Source: Apium graveolens (lineage: Eukaryota; Streptophyta; Magnoliopsida; Apiales; Apiaceae). From it: a stretch of DNA of 64,000 nucleotides. Below the pieces are notes generated by a model. That model had not been told where the DNA came from. It was given only the letters and a program-made list of their open reading frames with translations, and ran no database searches. Every line of letters begins with the position of its first letter. The first letter of the stretch is position 1. The stretch spans positions 149,451,346-149,515,345 of the forward strand of contig NC_133650.1 in the NCBI RefSeq assembly GCF_009905375.1. Direction: 5' to 3'. Shown one piece after another: positions 11,164-23,625 of the stretch. A program made the position numbers and the translations under genes.

Positions 11164-12487
11164 TGTTGTATAAGACATGCATGTACCTTAACAAGACTAA
11201 GACAATTTGTCAACCCTAAGTAAGTTGTATTGTTATCTAAATTTGTATTTTGTACTTGTGACACTTATAGTCTGTAAAAATGTCAAAGGAGCATACTGGA
11301 GTCTTTTTCCTGAAACAGTATCAAGCCTAAGGATTCTATCTGGAAGAAGATCAAGGTGATCATGCCTCAGAAGTATTTTGAAGAAGCTTGGAGTTGAATA
11401 AATCTGTTTGGTTAAATATACTCTAAGTCGAGATCTCTACAAGTCACAGATTTAGTGTTATAGAGAAGTCATTCGAGAACTCCAAATGACTTATCGAGAA
11501 GTCAGGAAAGTTACTAGAGAACTCAGAGAGATATCGACAAGTCAAGAAGACATGAAGGTTGGAGATATCTACAAGTTATTTCTTCACTAGAGAACTCAGA
11601 GTTATCGATAAGTCTACATTCATTAGAGAACTCTGAGTTATCGATAAGTCAAAGTTCACTAAAGAACTCAGAGATATCGATAAGTCAAAATTTACTAGAG
11701 AACTCTAAGTTGTCGAAAAGTCCAAGTGAAGACATGATGCTGAGAGATCTTGACAAGCCAAAGTTTCATTCGAGAACTCAGAGACCTCTATAAGTCAAAT
11801 TCACTAGAGCATTAGAGATCTCAATAAGTCATTATACTTATCGAGATGTCAAGATCTCTATATGCCTAATTGGATATCTTGAGTGAAATTCTCAAAGTAC
11901 AAAATCACAGACCAGTTCAATATTCAAGATAAACAATTAACAAACAATTCAACCAGTTAGATCGACAAGTCTACAAAAAGTAGCTTGAAGAATGTGCAAG
12001 ATCAATGGTGAAGATTAACTAACAGAGGAAGATCAAGATAATCACAGGATGCTAAAGATATGCTAAGCCAGAAATGGAAGAGTTACTTTTCTATAAATAG
12101 AAATGACAAGTGACAGTTTAGAAAAGCTAATAGCATGTCTTATTGTACACTATGTAAACCAGCAGTTAACTGAATTGTAAAGTTAACACTGGTCCTTCGG
12201 TCAGGAATAACAATCTAGATAGAAAATCTTGTAATTCTCTCAAGAAGAAGCTAAGCTCTTTAAACAAAGAGCCTAGAAATTTTGTACCAAAACATTCTTG
12301 ATTTTTAATATAAAAATTAAGTGAGTTTTGAAAAGATTGTGTACTTTTTTATTGCATGTTTATTTACTGCATTAACACATCTTTCCTACAAGATTAAATT
12401 TACTTTGTTCAACCAAAAACATTCAAAAAAAGCCAAAAAAAATATTAAAAAACATTCACCCCCCTGTGTTTTATTCATTTCCTAACA
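11164..12487 (+). repeat. Solo LTR of family C
   Basis: A complete LTR of 1324 bp (TGTTGTATAAGAC...CCTAACA) with no internal region, flanked by a perfect 5-bp duplication CAGTA (11159-11163 and 12488-12492). It is therefore an insertion reduced to one LTR by recombination. A TATA box (TATAAATAG) lies at 12092-12100. Positions 11430-11850 carry many copies of a unit built from TATCGATAAGTC and AGAGAACTCAGAG. The same words recur in the other family C LTR at 33134-34212. Confidence 0.9.
12092..12100 (+). promoter_or_regulatory. TATA box in solo C LTR
   Basis: TATAAATAG follows a C/T-rich stretch about 390 bp before the LTR end. It is positioned like an LTR promoter and directed toward ORF3 of element B. 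Confidence 0.45.
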
Positions 12488-12623
12488 CAGTATATAAGTA
12501 TAATTCGATGGATAATCTCTAGAATTTCTACAGTTTATTTCAGTTTTAAACGGCTATTTTGGGCAAATCTCATTGGTTACTTTATTGTACTTTTTAATTT
12601 TTACTTATTTATTTATGACAAAG

Positions 12624-12630
12624 TATAAAA
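12624..12630 (+). promoter_or_regulatory. Promoter-like TATA box ahead of ORF3 (element B)
   Basis: TATAAAA sits in AAGTATAAAAGCCCCC, 109 bp before the ORF3 ATG at 12739. A pyrimidine-rich leader (TTTTACTTTTATCTTTCTC, then CTCTCTATCACAACA before the ATG) looks like a plant 5' UTR. The same order of TATA box, CT-rich leader and ATG occurs ahead of ORF3 in E1 and E2. No transcript evidence is available. Confidence 0.5.
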
Positions 12631-15600
12631 GCCCCCCTTTCATTTTCCATTTTACTTTTATCTTTCTCAAAGTAATTTTACTCTCTTCGTCTCCCAAAAC
12701 AAAACCCCTTTTCTCTGTAACTGCTCTCTATCACAACAATGGCACTAGTAGTCAAAATCATGTCCAAATCTGGATTTGTGTATGAAAAGAACAACTTCAT
12801 AGCACTGGTGAACAAATATATTGTTGCTTCAGAGGACTATCACAAGATGATGGACTTCATTCAAAGTCGCAAACTTAGCTATGCAATGCTTGAATCTCCA
12901 ATTATTTATTGTGAAGTTGTGGAGAAGATTTGGACTACTGCAGTCCACAACTCAAAAGATAATACCACTGCCTTCTCTCTCAAATGTAATGACTATTGCA
13001 TTAACTGTAATGAAATTCAAGTATGCTTTCATTTACCTGAAAATAACATACTTATTCCACACACAGACACAGATGTGAGCACCATGCTTGTGTCTATGGG
13101 TTATTCTCTAAATCCTGCCGAATTAGATGAGGTTGGGAGAATGGGCCTTAGAAAAGAGTGGAGCTTTCTCTGTGATTCTTTTATAAAAGCATTTTTAGGA
13201 AAGATTAGCAAGTTTCATGTAGTTAATTACTCAATGATTAACATGCTTTACATGCTTTTAAGTAATAAGTACTTCAATTTTAGCAGTTCTGTCATGTATG
13301 AACTAGGGTATAAGTTAGGAGACATTAAGAAGAGGTTTAAGAACATATATTATGCTACGTTTATTATGATGCTAGCAAATCATGTGTCTAAGGACCTCTT
13401 GATTGAGAACCCAACAAATAAATTTGGTTGTTGGGTTCAAGAAAATAGGGTTCTTGCTGATCTTAACAGGAACAATCTCCACAGTGAGGTACCTCTCAAT
13501 TATTTTCCAATCATGGAGGCACCTCAGGTAAGTGAGGTAAATGTTTTTGTCTCTATTATTTCTCAACCTCAAGTTTCTTTGCAAGCTGTTGTGTTTATGG
13601 TATCTATGACAGGGACCAAACAGATGCCTACCCAAGCCACAAAATCCAAAATTTCTAAATCCAAGTCAAAGAAACCCCATTCTAGTTCCTCTCAAAAGAA
13701 ACTAGTTTTAAAAACTACCAAAACACAAGAGGGGAGTATAAAGGGTGGTGAGACAGGTGAGGGACAGGGTGAACATCAAAGAAACCCTAAGGATAAGGAG
13801 AGTGAGGTAAGTGTGGCCCAAACCATCCACATTACAGTCTCCCAACAGACTGTAGTGCTTAATAAGGAATCAAGTTCATTGCTAGTTGCATCCTCCCAAA
13901 AGGATGTGACTATTAAAACAAGCTCTCAACCAAGAGCACAGGCCAAAAGGGGAAGGGACACAGACCAACCTCAAACTTATATAAGAAAGAAGAAGTCTAA
14001 ACCTATGGGGGAGTCACAGGGCACACACAGTGCCAACTACAGTCCAAGACTCGGTTATTTCACCATCACAAAGTCAGGTTGATGTGGCTCCAATAAATGT
14101 GGAGTCACAGCCAAAATCTCTCATAATTGAGACACCTCACACACATAATTCTCCCATAAACTCACTGGATGTGGACATGATAAACACATCAATTCATGAT
14201 TATCCATCTTTGAAACTCATGGAGGAGCCAAAATCCAAAGCAAGTAAGCATCATCTTTTAGATGATTTGTTGGCTCACTTGCCATTTTTTCTGATACTAC
14301 TGAGAACTCTGTGTTTAATCTCATATCAATCAAAATAGATTCTACAGTAGTTTCAACTCCTAACTCTATCATTTCTACTCTCTCAACGGATATTCCTCCT
14401 CCATCGACTAGTGATTGTCTCTCGATGGATAAGCTTCACAGCAATTATCCGTCGACATTCACAACTACTATTTCGATGGATGTCCCTCATCCATTGAAAG
14501 TCTCTGCACAACTTGAAATTTCTACAAATGTTACAAGTGTTGATGACTTAGTGGTTGTTCAATCATTATTAGGATTAAGGGAAGGGAGTGAACTGAGTGA
14601 GAGGGTGAGTTGCTCTCAGGCAAAAGGAGAGGAAAAGAGTGACCAAATGCATGCTATTCTTCCAGCATGGAAAAAGTGAGTGAGAGGAGTCCCACCTTAG
14701 ATGGTGATGGCGAGGGTGTGAGGGTGGGAAGCCAAGGGGAGCCCTTGATTCAAGAAAAAAGAGATATTGAAAGAAAAGCATGTACAACATAATGGGAAGA
14801 TCCCATTGTTAATGAGTTAAGGGATGTTAATGATGCAGAAAAGGAGCAACTATTTCAGCAAGAATATCAAGTTGTTTTAGATTTTGTCTCCTTTGATGCT
14901 GAGGCATTTACTCATCATGTTCCAGCATATCAGATTCTAGCTGAACAGGGCAATGAGGATGCTGAGAAGACATTGAACTTGGTGCACACTACAGCTTCTA
15001 TGCTAAGAGCCAAGGATGCAATCAAATCACTACCTTCTACAGCTGATGATGATCTTGACTATCCTTCTGGTGCTTCTGGTAGTTCTATTGGAGATGACTC
15101 TCTTGGAGAGGATGTTGAAGATATAGGCAGGGACATAGGGGGAGAAACTGAAACTCGGCTTGGATGTTTTCAAAGGATTGCAACTATCATCACCATCAAT
15201 CCACCTTGTTCAAACTAATTCATCAAACTCAAGCTGCTATCAAGCCACCAATAATACCAGCACCAAGATTCTTCTACAAGCCCATCTCGAATCTCTACAG
15301 TTGCACAAAATTCAAGCTCTCCAACATAATCAAACTGTAGATGAACTGAAGGAGGAGATTGAGCAAGTCAAGGAGAATATTAATAAGAGGTTGGATGCCA
15401 AACTGCCTGATTCCACCATGACCTACTTAAATCATAATCTCGGGAAGGAACATGACTTGAGTTGGAAAGTTGAGGACTTGGGTTCAAGGCTGTCAAAAGT
15501 GGAGGACTCAGTTGCTCAAATTATTTCTAATCAACAAACTCAAACTCAACCGCTATAGCAACTGGTGGCTGCTCAAACTTCCAACCCTGCTCAACTTGAT

Positions 15601-16702
15601 GATAAAAAAGGGGGAGAAGAATGCAATTGTTCAACTTAGTAAGGGGGAGAAGGATGTGCACATATAAGTCAACAAAGTAATTATTCCAGCCATTACTTTC
15701 TCAAAGCCACCAGTACTAGACAGTATTGATGATAAACATTGCAGCAGCTGAACTAAAGCTAAAAGAACAAATGAAAAAAATTGATGAGAAAATTGAAAAG
15801 GTTTTTGGTCCAGTTGAGAAACAAGACAAATCTATGAAGCACTTCACATAATTGAGACAAATTCCAATAAGTGAAATGAGCTTGAGGAATATGGAGAGAG
15901 GTCAAACCTCAGCTAGAAGATATCAAAAGGCCACTGTGATCTTGAAGCTCAAGAATCGCTCTTCAAAACATTCTGGCACGAATCCTTTGGACCTAGTCTA
16001 TGCAACTCCTCAGCCTGATGAAAAGAAGCTGCTTGGTCACTCCATTGCCGATCATAAAGATCCAAGAGACTCAGTCTTGAAGAAAAAAATAGCTAAAATC
16101 TATAGAAATGGCAAACTAATTTATGTGATGGCTAGACATCCTCAATTTGGAGAAGCCAATAAAGAAGAAAAGTTGAGGATCAAGCATCAGAAAAGACAGG
16201 CTGCCTTAGAAGCTAAGAAATGAGCTGAAAAGCTTGCAACCAAATCAGAAAGTGAGAAGCATGCCATATTAGCTGAAACTGAGAAGCTGGAGGAACCAAA
16301 GCAGATATCTGTAAAGAGAGTAAGGAAGGAAAGATCCAAAAGGAAGTTGGTATTTGAAGAAAAAAAGGAAGAACCAAAGCCAATCCAGTCTACTACTGTA
16401 AATCAACCAACCTTGCCCACAATGGAGCAAGCTGAAATCAAGGTCAATCCTGAGGTGAATTTTTATGGTGAACCAATCATTCCTAAGGATGAACTAATAG
16501 ACTAGGAAAGCCTACCTATTCCTGAGCTGAACATCCCAATACCAACCACTTCAAGGTGAAAAAAGAACAGACCAAGAAATCCAGTCAAATTTGTCCCATT
16601 TCAATCCAAACCCAAACCTACAGTCAATAAAGGAGATCAACTCTTTATTTGTGACATTAAAGAGTTTTCAGACATCAATCTTTAGCTGGATGAGCTAGAT
16701 GA

Positions 16703-17260
16703 TGTTAGGCCTCAATGATACTATAGAAGGGGGTTGAATATAGTATCTACAATCAATTCTTATAAACACAAGTATATAACAGAAAACAAGTTTATTCAAT
16801 ATATCAAACTCTGTTACAGTAGGTTTAATCTACTCTCTCAGTGATGTATGATATCACTAAGAGCTGCTAGGGTTACAATGAATAATATTCTCGTGAATGA
16901 TAACACATATAGTGTAAACTCTAATATGTGTTCATATACTAAATAGTTACAAGATATCTCCTAATTGATATGATATGTTCAGTTTCCTAAAATACATCAA
17001 TCAGAGATTATCTACTATAGTCCTTTAGCTGTACAACTCTCCAAGCATATCTTCTTTTGTTTAATCCAGATCCTCTCTTGTAAATCAGCCGGTTTTCATC
17101 CCTGAAGTGTATTAGCACTTAAGTTCTGATGTAAGTCCTGATGGCTTAAGTTCTGATAACTTCCTGTCTTCAGTAAGTTCTGATTTCCAGTTAAGTTCTG
17201 ATAGTAAGTTCTAAAACTAAACAAATCAGATTAGACATGACATCACAAATATATCTAACA
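16703..17260 (-). repeat. 3' LTR of E1
   Basis: 558 bp, ending AGGCCTAACA at 16703 and starting TGTTAGATATATTTG at 17260 on the minus strand. Positions 17110-17220 contain five close copies of AAGTTCTGAT or AAGTCCTGAT, the family E word. Confidence 0.9.
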
Positions 17261-17273
17261 ATCTCCCCCAACT
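17261..17273 (-). other. Polypurine tract of E1
   Basis: Reads AGTTGGGGGAGAT on the minus strand, directly before the 3' LTR. Nearly the same tract precedes the LTRs of E2 (49205-49217) and B (31481-31493). In this class of element it primes second-strand DNA synthesis. Confidence 0.85.
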
Positions 17274-17397
17274 TATAAATTATAAAAATATACAAGTTTA
17301 TAGATTTGATGATGTCAAAAACATTTAAGTATAAATGCAATGAGAGTTTATATGTACAACTAAATATAACTTACATTCCATGCAGCTTTTACCAAAT

Positions 17398-20300
17398 TCA
17401 CTGAATCAGCCTGAATCCGTAATGATTCCTTACAAAGTCTGATACCAGCTTAGTCTCTGCATTTCTTTTAACTTCAAGTAACTGAGCTTTGACTTGCTGC
17501 AGTTCTTTATCTTCAGTATCACCAATCTGATATATGGCAGCTCTGAGTGCAGAAATTGGATTTCTTTCAAGTCCATCTCCTAGTCTGATTACCCTTGGAT
17601 GTGTAGAATCTTTATTATAGCATAAGCATCTTCCTTTCAGAATTACTTCTACCTTAGCAGAATTCTTCCTCATAGGAATTTCTCTTCCATTATCCTCAGT
17701 CATCATTGGAGTATACTCTGTCATTCTTGCACCAAAAATTCTGAGTAAGTCTCTTATTGTCTTCAGAATATATTCTGACCATTTCCTGGTAACATCAGAA
17801 TTTACCTCCAATAGATAATGAATATATTGGAGCTCTTTGACAGATTTCTTCAGCACATCAGAGTCAGATAATCTATAAGTTCTGCCATCAATCAGAAATA
17901 AGATCAATTTCTCTTTTTCTTCATAACCATCATGAGTATCCATCACTACTTGAGCAGAAAGCACTTTGTCAAGGTGCTTCTGTGTGATCTCTTCGTATGG
18001 CTTGTCAGTCAATGTGAATGGATCTCTAATATCAACTTCTATCCCAGTCTGGAATTTCTCTCTGTCATAACCTAATCCAGAAGTGTCTCTAGCTTGCTTG
18101 GCTTTTACCCCAAATGCTGCAAGTTGATTCAACATCTGATTTGTCTTAGACTGAACTGGAATAGAATTGTTCCATAGCAGCTTCTTTTTGTCTTCTAATA
18201 TTAAGCTGTCTATGTCAACTTGAGCAGTGTTAGAGGTTGATGTCTTGATGAATTGGTCAGGATTTGCAGTTTCATCTGTAGCTTGCTGTTCTGAAATATC
18301 TTCAGGATTTATTAAGTTCTGAACTTCTTCACTCTGAACAACTTGAGCTATGTCAGAGGTTGTCTTAGATTCTTCTGTCATCCTCTTTCTCTTCAGAGTC
18401 TCAACTGTTTCATCTTCAGCAGCAGCATCATCAAAGACTTGAACCATCTTGCATACAGGATCCATCAGAATTTGAGGAATCTTCATCTTCTGTTTCTTGA
18501 CTATCTCCCCAACTTTTCCTTTTCCCTTGTCTTTGGGATCAGTAATAGTTTGAGATCTAATCCTTGATCTAGGAATCTCTGTGGCAGATCTTTCTCTTAT
18601 CACAATCCCCTTTTCTTTCTTATCACAATCCCTTTTTATTTTGGCCTTGGTGGCTTTTTAGCATTAGAAGCTTTTGACTTGGGTTTGCTCTTCTCAGCAG
18701 CAAATTTAGCTTCTTCTTCTTTTAATTCCTCTAAATCCACTCATGGATTATCCTTAAGGAATAGTCTCTTGGCCAATTCTTCATCAACATATTGAATTTT
18801 GGGATCTTTGTAGAAGAATGTTACTTTCTTTCCTTTGAATTTCAAAGTCTGCATAAACTTCTGTGACTCTTGGCTTCCAGCTTGGACTATCACATCAGAA
18901 GTAGTTGTTAGAACTTGATCATCAATATTTGAAGTATCAGCATTTGTGATCAACAAAGGAACATCCTGATCTGTTGGCTTCTTTCCTTCCTTATTCCTCC
19001 CTTGCATAGCAGATCTATCAGAGTTTTTGATACCAAACATTCTCTGATGAGAACTTATTTGTTGAGTGGGAATTCTGCTCAGCTGCTTCCCTTGACTTTG
19101 ACCTCTACTCTTTTCAGAGTTTCCCTGGTCATCTCCATGATCATCATTTTTCTTCAGTATTTGGCTTGGTGAGCATTTGGACTTAACTACCTTCTCCCCC
19201 TTTTTGGCATCATCTGTCAGGAGTAGAGAAAGAAGGAGTTCCACTGAAGATTGAATCTCATTTAACTGAGTCTGTTGAGCAGCTTCATTTTGTAATACCT
19301 CATCCAGTTGGGCATGCTGCTTGGTTTGAACAAGCTCAATAGCATCCACTTTTTCTTGAATTGGTCTGATAAACCTCTTCTTGTCTAGATCTTGCATCAT
19401 GGCTAGCTTATCAGCTGTTTCCTGAAGTTTATCAACTTTTGCATGAGTCTTGGAGTGTTGACCTTGTAGAGTTCTTGTACTGAGAGCAGTGACCTTTAGT
19501 TGATGCTTGAAGTCAGAACTTGTCTGCAACTCATCAGCTTTTGAAACATGTTCTGTCAGAACATGTGGGCTGGGAATAAAATCAGTATCATTCCATTTAT
19601 GCATCCACTCAGCCCCTCTAAAGGTTTCCTCCCAAGGAACTGGAGCAGCCTCTTCCTCAAACTGGAATAATGCCTCCTTTCCAGTAGGCACTGGAGTGTT
19701 TACTGGAGCTGACTCTCCAGAATCTGCTAGAATCTCCTCATCTTCAGATAACACCAAGGTCTGTGTGGCTGTAGGAGACTCTGAAGCAGTTGCAGCTTTG
19801 TCTAAATTCTGATCTTCAGTTCCAAGATCAAGAATTGGTGTTGTTGGTATCTTAGCCTATAAAATTAGAGAAGTAACAGGAGTTGGCTGTTTTGTAGTTG
19901 GAGCTTCTAGATATAGAATAGTAGGTATATTAAAATTATGAATATCTATTTCAGGACTTGTCTCTTGTTCTTGAACATCATCTGTAGCTTTGATTGGAGA
20001 GTGAGGTGAAGAAATCAAATATTCTTGTACAGGTTCTGATCTGTGGACTTCAGGAATTTCAGATTCTTGAATCAGAACTTCTTCAGCTGCTGGCAGGGCT
20101 TCAATCACAATAGGTTTCGATGAGATCAGAGATTCCTGATCCCCTTCCTCAGCATCTTCATCATCCTCAGATTGAGTTTGTGCAATATGTACACCTGCTC
20201 TCATCTTCCTCAATTTTGATTTTCTAAATGGAGGGGTGGCATGATCTGTATCAGAATGTGAAGACCTCTTTCTTTTCTGAATGCCAGAAGCTTCAGCTGC

Positions 20301-21456
20301 TTTCTCCTTTTGAAGAGTTCACTCTTCAGCTTCTTCTATCACAGGTTCTAATGCAGGAACATGGACCTGTTCTTCCTCATCTGATTCATCTCTCAGAATC
20401 AGCCTTCTCTTTCTCCTTGGTGGAGATTGAGGAACAGATTTAGCTCTTGAAGTTTTGGGTCTAGGGGATGTGTCATATTTTACAACTGGCACCTTTTGAG
20501 AAGTACCAGAGGTTGGTTTCATTTTGGATTTGGGTCTGGACACTGAAGTGCTGACAACAGGTGCTGATGTTGGTGGTTGTGAGGTAGATTGTGGTTGTTG
20601 AGTAGTGGATGGTTGTGATGGTGCTATATCAAGGAATATGGTTGTGTAAGTGCCTGGGATAGTGTTGACTAAGAACTTTTTGAAATATTGGGGTATTTGG
20701 AGAGGTCTTAGTACTTCCTTCTTGTTACCAGCAGATAACAAGTCAGTAAATGCCCTTTTATGTAACTTAAAAGGTTCCAATAGGTCACTGAACACTTGTG
20801 GCTTATCAGGACAACAATAACTATATTAATTGACAGAACCTAGCAAAATATACTACATTTGCATCTTCCTTCATTTTGTCACCAATATAGCCTAACAAAG
20901 GAGAAGCATAATCAAAATGAGTCTGATTAAGAAGTGCATACCCTATTTGTTGACTCATGATTGGAATGGCATCGAAATTGGAGCATTTGTTAGCAAAAGT
21001 CTTTGTGATGCAATCAAAGAAGAAGCTCCATTCCCTCCTGATGTAAGGCATCTTCAACTGTCCTAGCTTGGACAAGCTTTTCTTATATCCCAAGCTTGCC
21101 ATCATGTTCTGAAGAACAGATTCTCCAGGTGCTGAGTGGTAAGTGCAGTTTTTAGGCAGATGAAAAGCCTGCCTCACTGTAGTAACAGTTACCATATACT
21201 CATCTTCTCCTGATGAGAAGATGATGCTTGGAGATCCAGTATCACCTCCATCATCATAGATTCCAGTCTTCCAGAACTCCAGCACTTGTTTACCAGAGAT
21301 TGCTTGAGGTTGGGTCAGAGCATACCCAATCTCACTGTGAGCCAAGAAATCCTGAACAAAGTGAAGTTTTGCAGGAGCTTCATCCTTGTTCAAGATTGCA
21401 GAGTAGTTGTTTGGGACAAACTTAGCTCCATTAAAAATAACATCCTTTGGTGCCAT
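17398..21456 (-). pseudogene. ORF3 ('envelope-like' frame) of E1
   Basis: Begins at the ATG at 21456 (MAPKDVIFNGAKFVPNNYS). The N-terminal domain is open to 20821 and includes QVLEFWKTGIYD, RQAFHLPKN, REWSFFFDCITKTFANK and SNFDAIPIMSQQIGYALL. Single-base breaks then give open stretches 20795-20319 (Pro/Ser/Thr-rich, ending in a basic patch RRKRRLILRDESDEEE), 20213-19857, 19757-18741 and 18603-17398. The fourth includes a heptad-like helix (QTQLNEIQSSVELLLSLLL) that is almost the same in E2. No signal peptide or hydrophobic membrane segment is visible. It lies where SIRE elements carry their third frame, but nothing here proves an envelope role. Confidence 0.7.
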
Positions 21457-21544
21457 TTATGTTGAAAAATCAAGTGAAAAATTTGTGTTTGCAAAGTGTT
21501 TGATAAAATACATGTAAGAGAACGTCATAAATTAAGAGAGTAAG

Positions 21545-21550
<6 letters not shown>

Positions 21551-21577
<27 letters not shown>
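21551..21577. repeat. (AG)n microsatellite in the ORF3 leader of E1
   Basis: About 27 bp of AG repeat. On the ORF3 strand it is a CT tract between the TATA-like box and the ATG, extending the pyrimidine-rich leader also seen in E2 and B. Confidence 0.85.
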
Positions 21578-21624
21578 ATAGAGTAAAAGAGTGGGTAAAA
21601 TATTGTATAATCTTTCATCTATGA

Positions 21625-21632
21625 TATTTATA
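21625..21632 (-). promoter_or_regulatory. Promoter-like TATA box ahead of ORF3 (E1)
   Basis: On the minus strand AGTATAAATATC lies about 170 bp before the ORF3 ATG at 21456, followed by a CT-rich leader. It is the E1 counterpart of the boxes at 12624 and 45075. Confidence 0.45.
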
Positions 21633-21639
21633 CTCTGCA

Positions 21640-23625
21640 CATGGTAACGTCTCTTTTGAATTAGAACTGGCAGTTTTTACACTTGGCAGCATATAATCAG
21701 TCAAAATATAAATAGTAGGCACAATAAACATGCAGTAACTATTGCACATATGCACATACCCAAACCAACACGCGACTCACTAACAAATGATTATGACTAT
21801 TTTTATCTCACCTAATTATTTTTCTGTGAAATATAAACGTTACAGTAAATACTAAAAATAAGTCAAGTAAATAAATAATGCCACGCAAGCATCAGGATTT
21901 GCATCAGAACTTGACTATTATCAGAATTTAACGGTTATCAGAACATGGCTTCTGTACTCAAAAGGTGAATGACTAATTATGTGTTTCTTCACACAAATAC
22001 TGACTGGTTTCTTCAGAGTGTAGTAATCAGAACATAATCAGAACTTGTCCTCGGAAATTATGCAAATGATACTTAACTGTTTATCAAAAACAACTTAATC
22101 ACCACAGTAATTTTCATCATTCATATGGAGTGAGAGTGTATGTATTTGCAAATGATCAGATAAAGATTAAAGTCTGATAAACTTCAGTATATCTTAGAAA
22201 TAAGGCATAACTAATAAAAATGCTTAAAATCAGTCTTTAATTGTGAAGTCTACTGTAGAATAAAGTTATGCAAGAATCCACCTCAACTGTTTGTGCTAAT
22301 TTTATGCATCTTTTGAAATTCTTTTGACAAGGGCTTCTCAGTGTAAATGAGTTACAACTGCCATCAGAATTAATGTTGTTATCAGAATATTTCTCCAGTA
22401 ATTAGAGAATGTAAAACGTCACCAAGAAAAATTAATTTGCTTTTCTAATGCATATTACTTAATATCAGCAATGCACTTGGATCTTCCCTTTTACATCTTT
22501 ACTTTAGATCTCAAAGGAGTACCTGATTTCAATTTTTCTTTTCTTTTATTTTCTTCAGATAAGTGAGGCTTATCAAGCATGTAGTTCATCCTTAAGATTT
22601 ACTGACATCAGAATTTGATAGATAAGAAGCAATAATCTAGTTTGTGACTTAGTAATAAGATACAGGAAGTAAGTTTGACTAAAATCAACATCAGAATTTG
22701 CTTGTGTTAGTGATTTCCACATAAATAACTAATTCAAACATGGGATACATAGTTTGTTAAAGACTACTAAGGCCTCATTTGTTAATAAAGGAATGAAGCG
22801 GATTGAACTGAATGAGTCGTTATTATATCATTCAGGTTGTTTGTATAAAATATATTTTCCTAGATGAATCCAAATTTCCTCTGGACGAGTCGGCAAAAAA
22901 AATCTACCTGAACCATCCATATAAATGATGTTGCTCTAGCCTCTACCTTGCTACATTATCATATTATTATATGTTATAATTACTAGTTTAAAACCTGTGC
23001 CATACACGGTTGTTTTATATATTTTTTATTTTATCATTTTTATATTTCGTCTATTATAATATAGTATAAGTAATTATTATTTAAAAAAATTTATTATAGT
23101 ATTAAATTAGTAGCTAAAAATTATTTTATTACATATCACATTTTTTTACTCAAAAATACACGTACTCTTTCATTAAAATTGACCTTTGAAAATTTTAAGT
23201 TACATGATCGCATAAAATTAACTGTTAAGTTTAATAGAAATTATATATTAAACAAATATATATATGTTAAGTTATAGTTAAATATAATTAAATAACAAAA
23301 AATGTGCAAATTCTATCATTCAGGAATTTGAAAATTACTCTAACAAACACCCGTTAGTCGTCCAGCATCAGATTAGTCATTGGTTCAGAATTTTAATCAT
23401 TCAGATAATACTGTTCAGATTTAACAAATGAGCCCTAAGTCAGCATCTAATAAAATAATCCTCATTGGATTGAATAGTCACAGAACATTCAAAACACTTT
23501 CAGAGTTTATAGAATCACATCAGATAGTAAGCAGTGTTTAATATGTTACAATTTAAGCACAGATTACATTGAGATAAGAAAATATGTAAACACTGATCAT
23601 AAAGTCTGATGTATGAGAACAAAAA
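21640..23625 (-). other. Untranslated spacer between RNase H and ORF3 of E1
   Basis: About 2 kb with no credible coding frame, of which 665 bp is a Harbinger miniature element. The family E word TTCTGAT recurs at irregular spacing, for example 21890-21960, 22010-22050, 22365-22390, 22608 and 22690. The 3' part matches sequence upstream of ORF3 in E2 (44705-44815), so the spacer belongs to the element. Confidence 0.6.
22771..23435. mobile_element. Miniature PIF/Harbinger (Tourist-like) element inside E1
   Basis: 665 bp with terminal inverted repeats GGCCTCATTTGTTAA and, at the other end, GGGCTCATTTGTTAA (14 of 15 identical). It is flanked by the 3-bp duplication TAA (22768-22770 and 23436-23438), the target size of PIF/Harbinger. 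The inside is AT-rich with no coding frame. It inserted into the E1 spacer, so it moved after E1's lineage acquired that spacer or after E1 itself inserted. Confidence 0.8.

Noticed and set aside
12500..16700. ORF3 of element B as a host gene with promoter
   Set aside because: Related frames with the same motifs occur in E1 and E2 between RNase H and the polypurine tract, so it belongs to the elements.
20228..20443. Plus-strand frames opposite ORF3, Gag and integrase of E1 (also 18343, 25329, 27500, 28430)
   Set aside because: Antisense shadows of minus-strand coding sequence; Ser/Phe-rich composition follows from the opposite strand.
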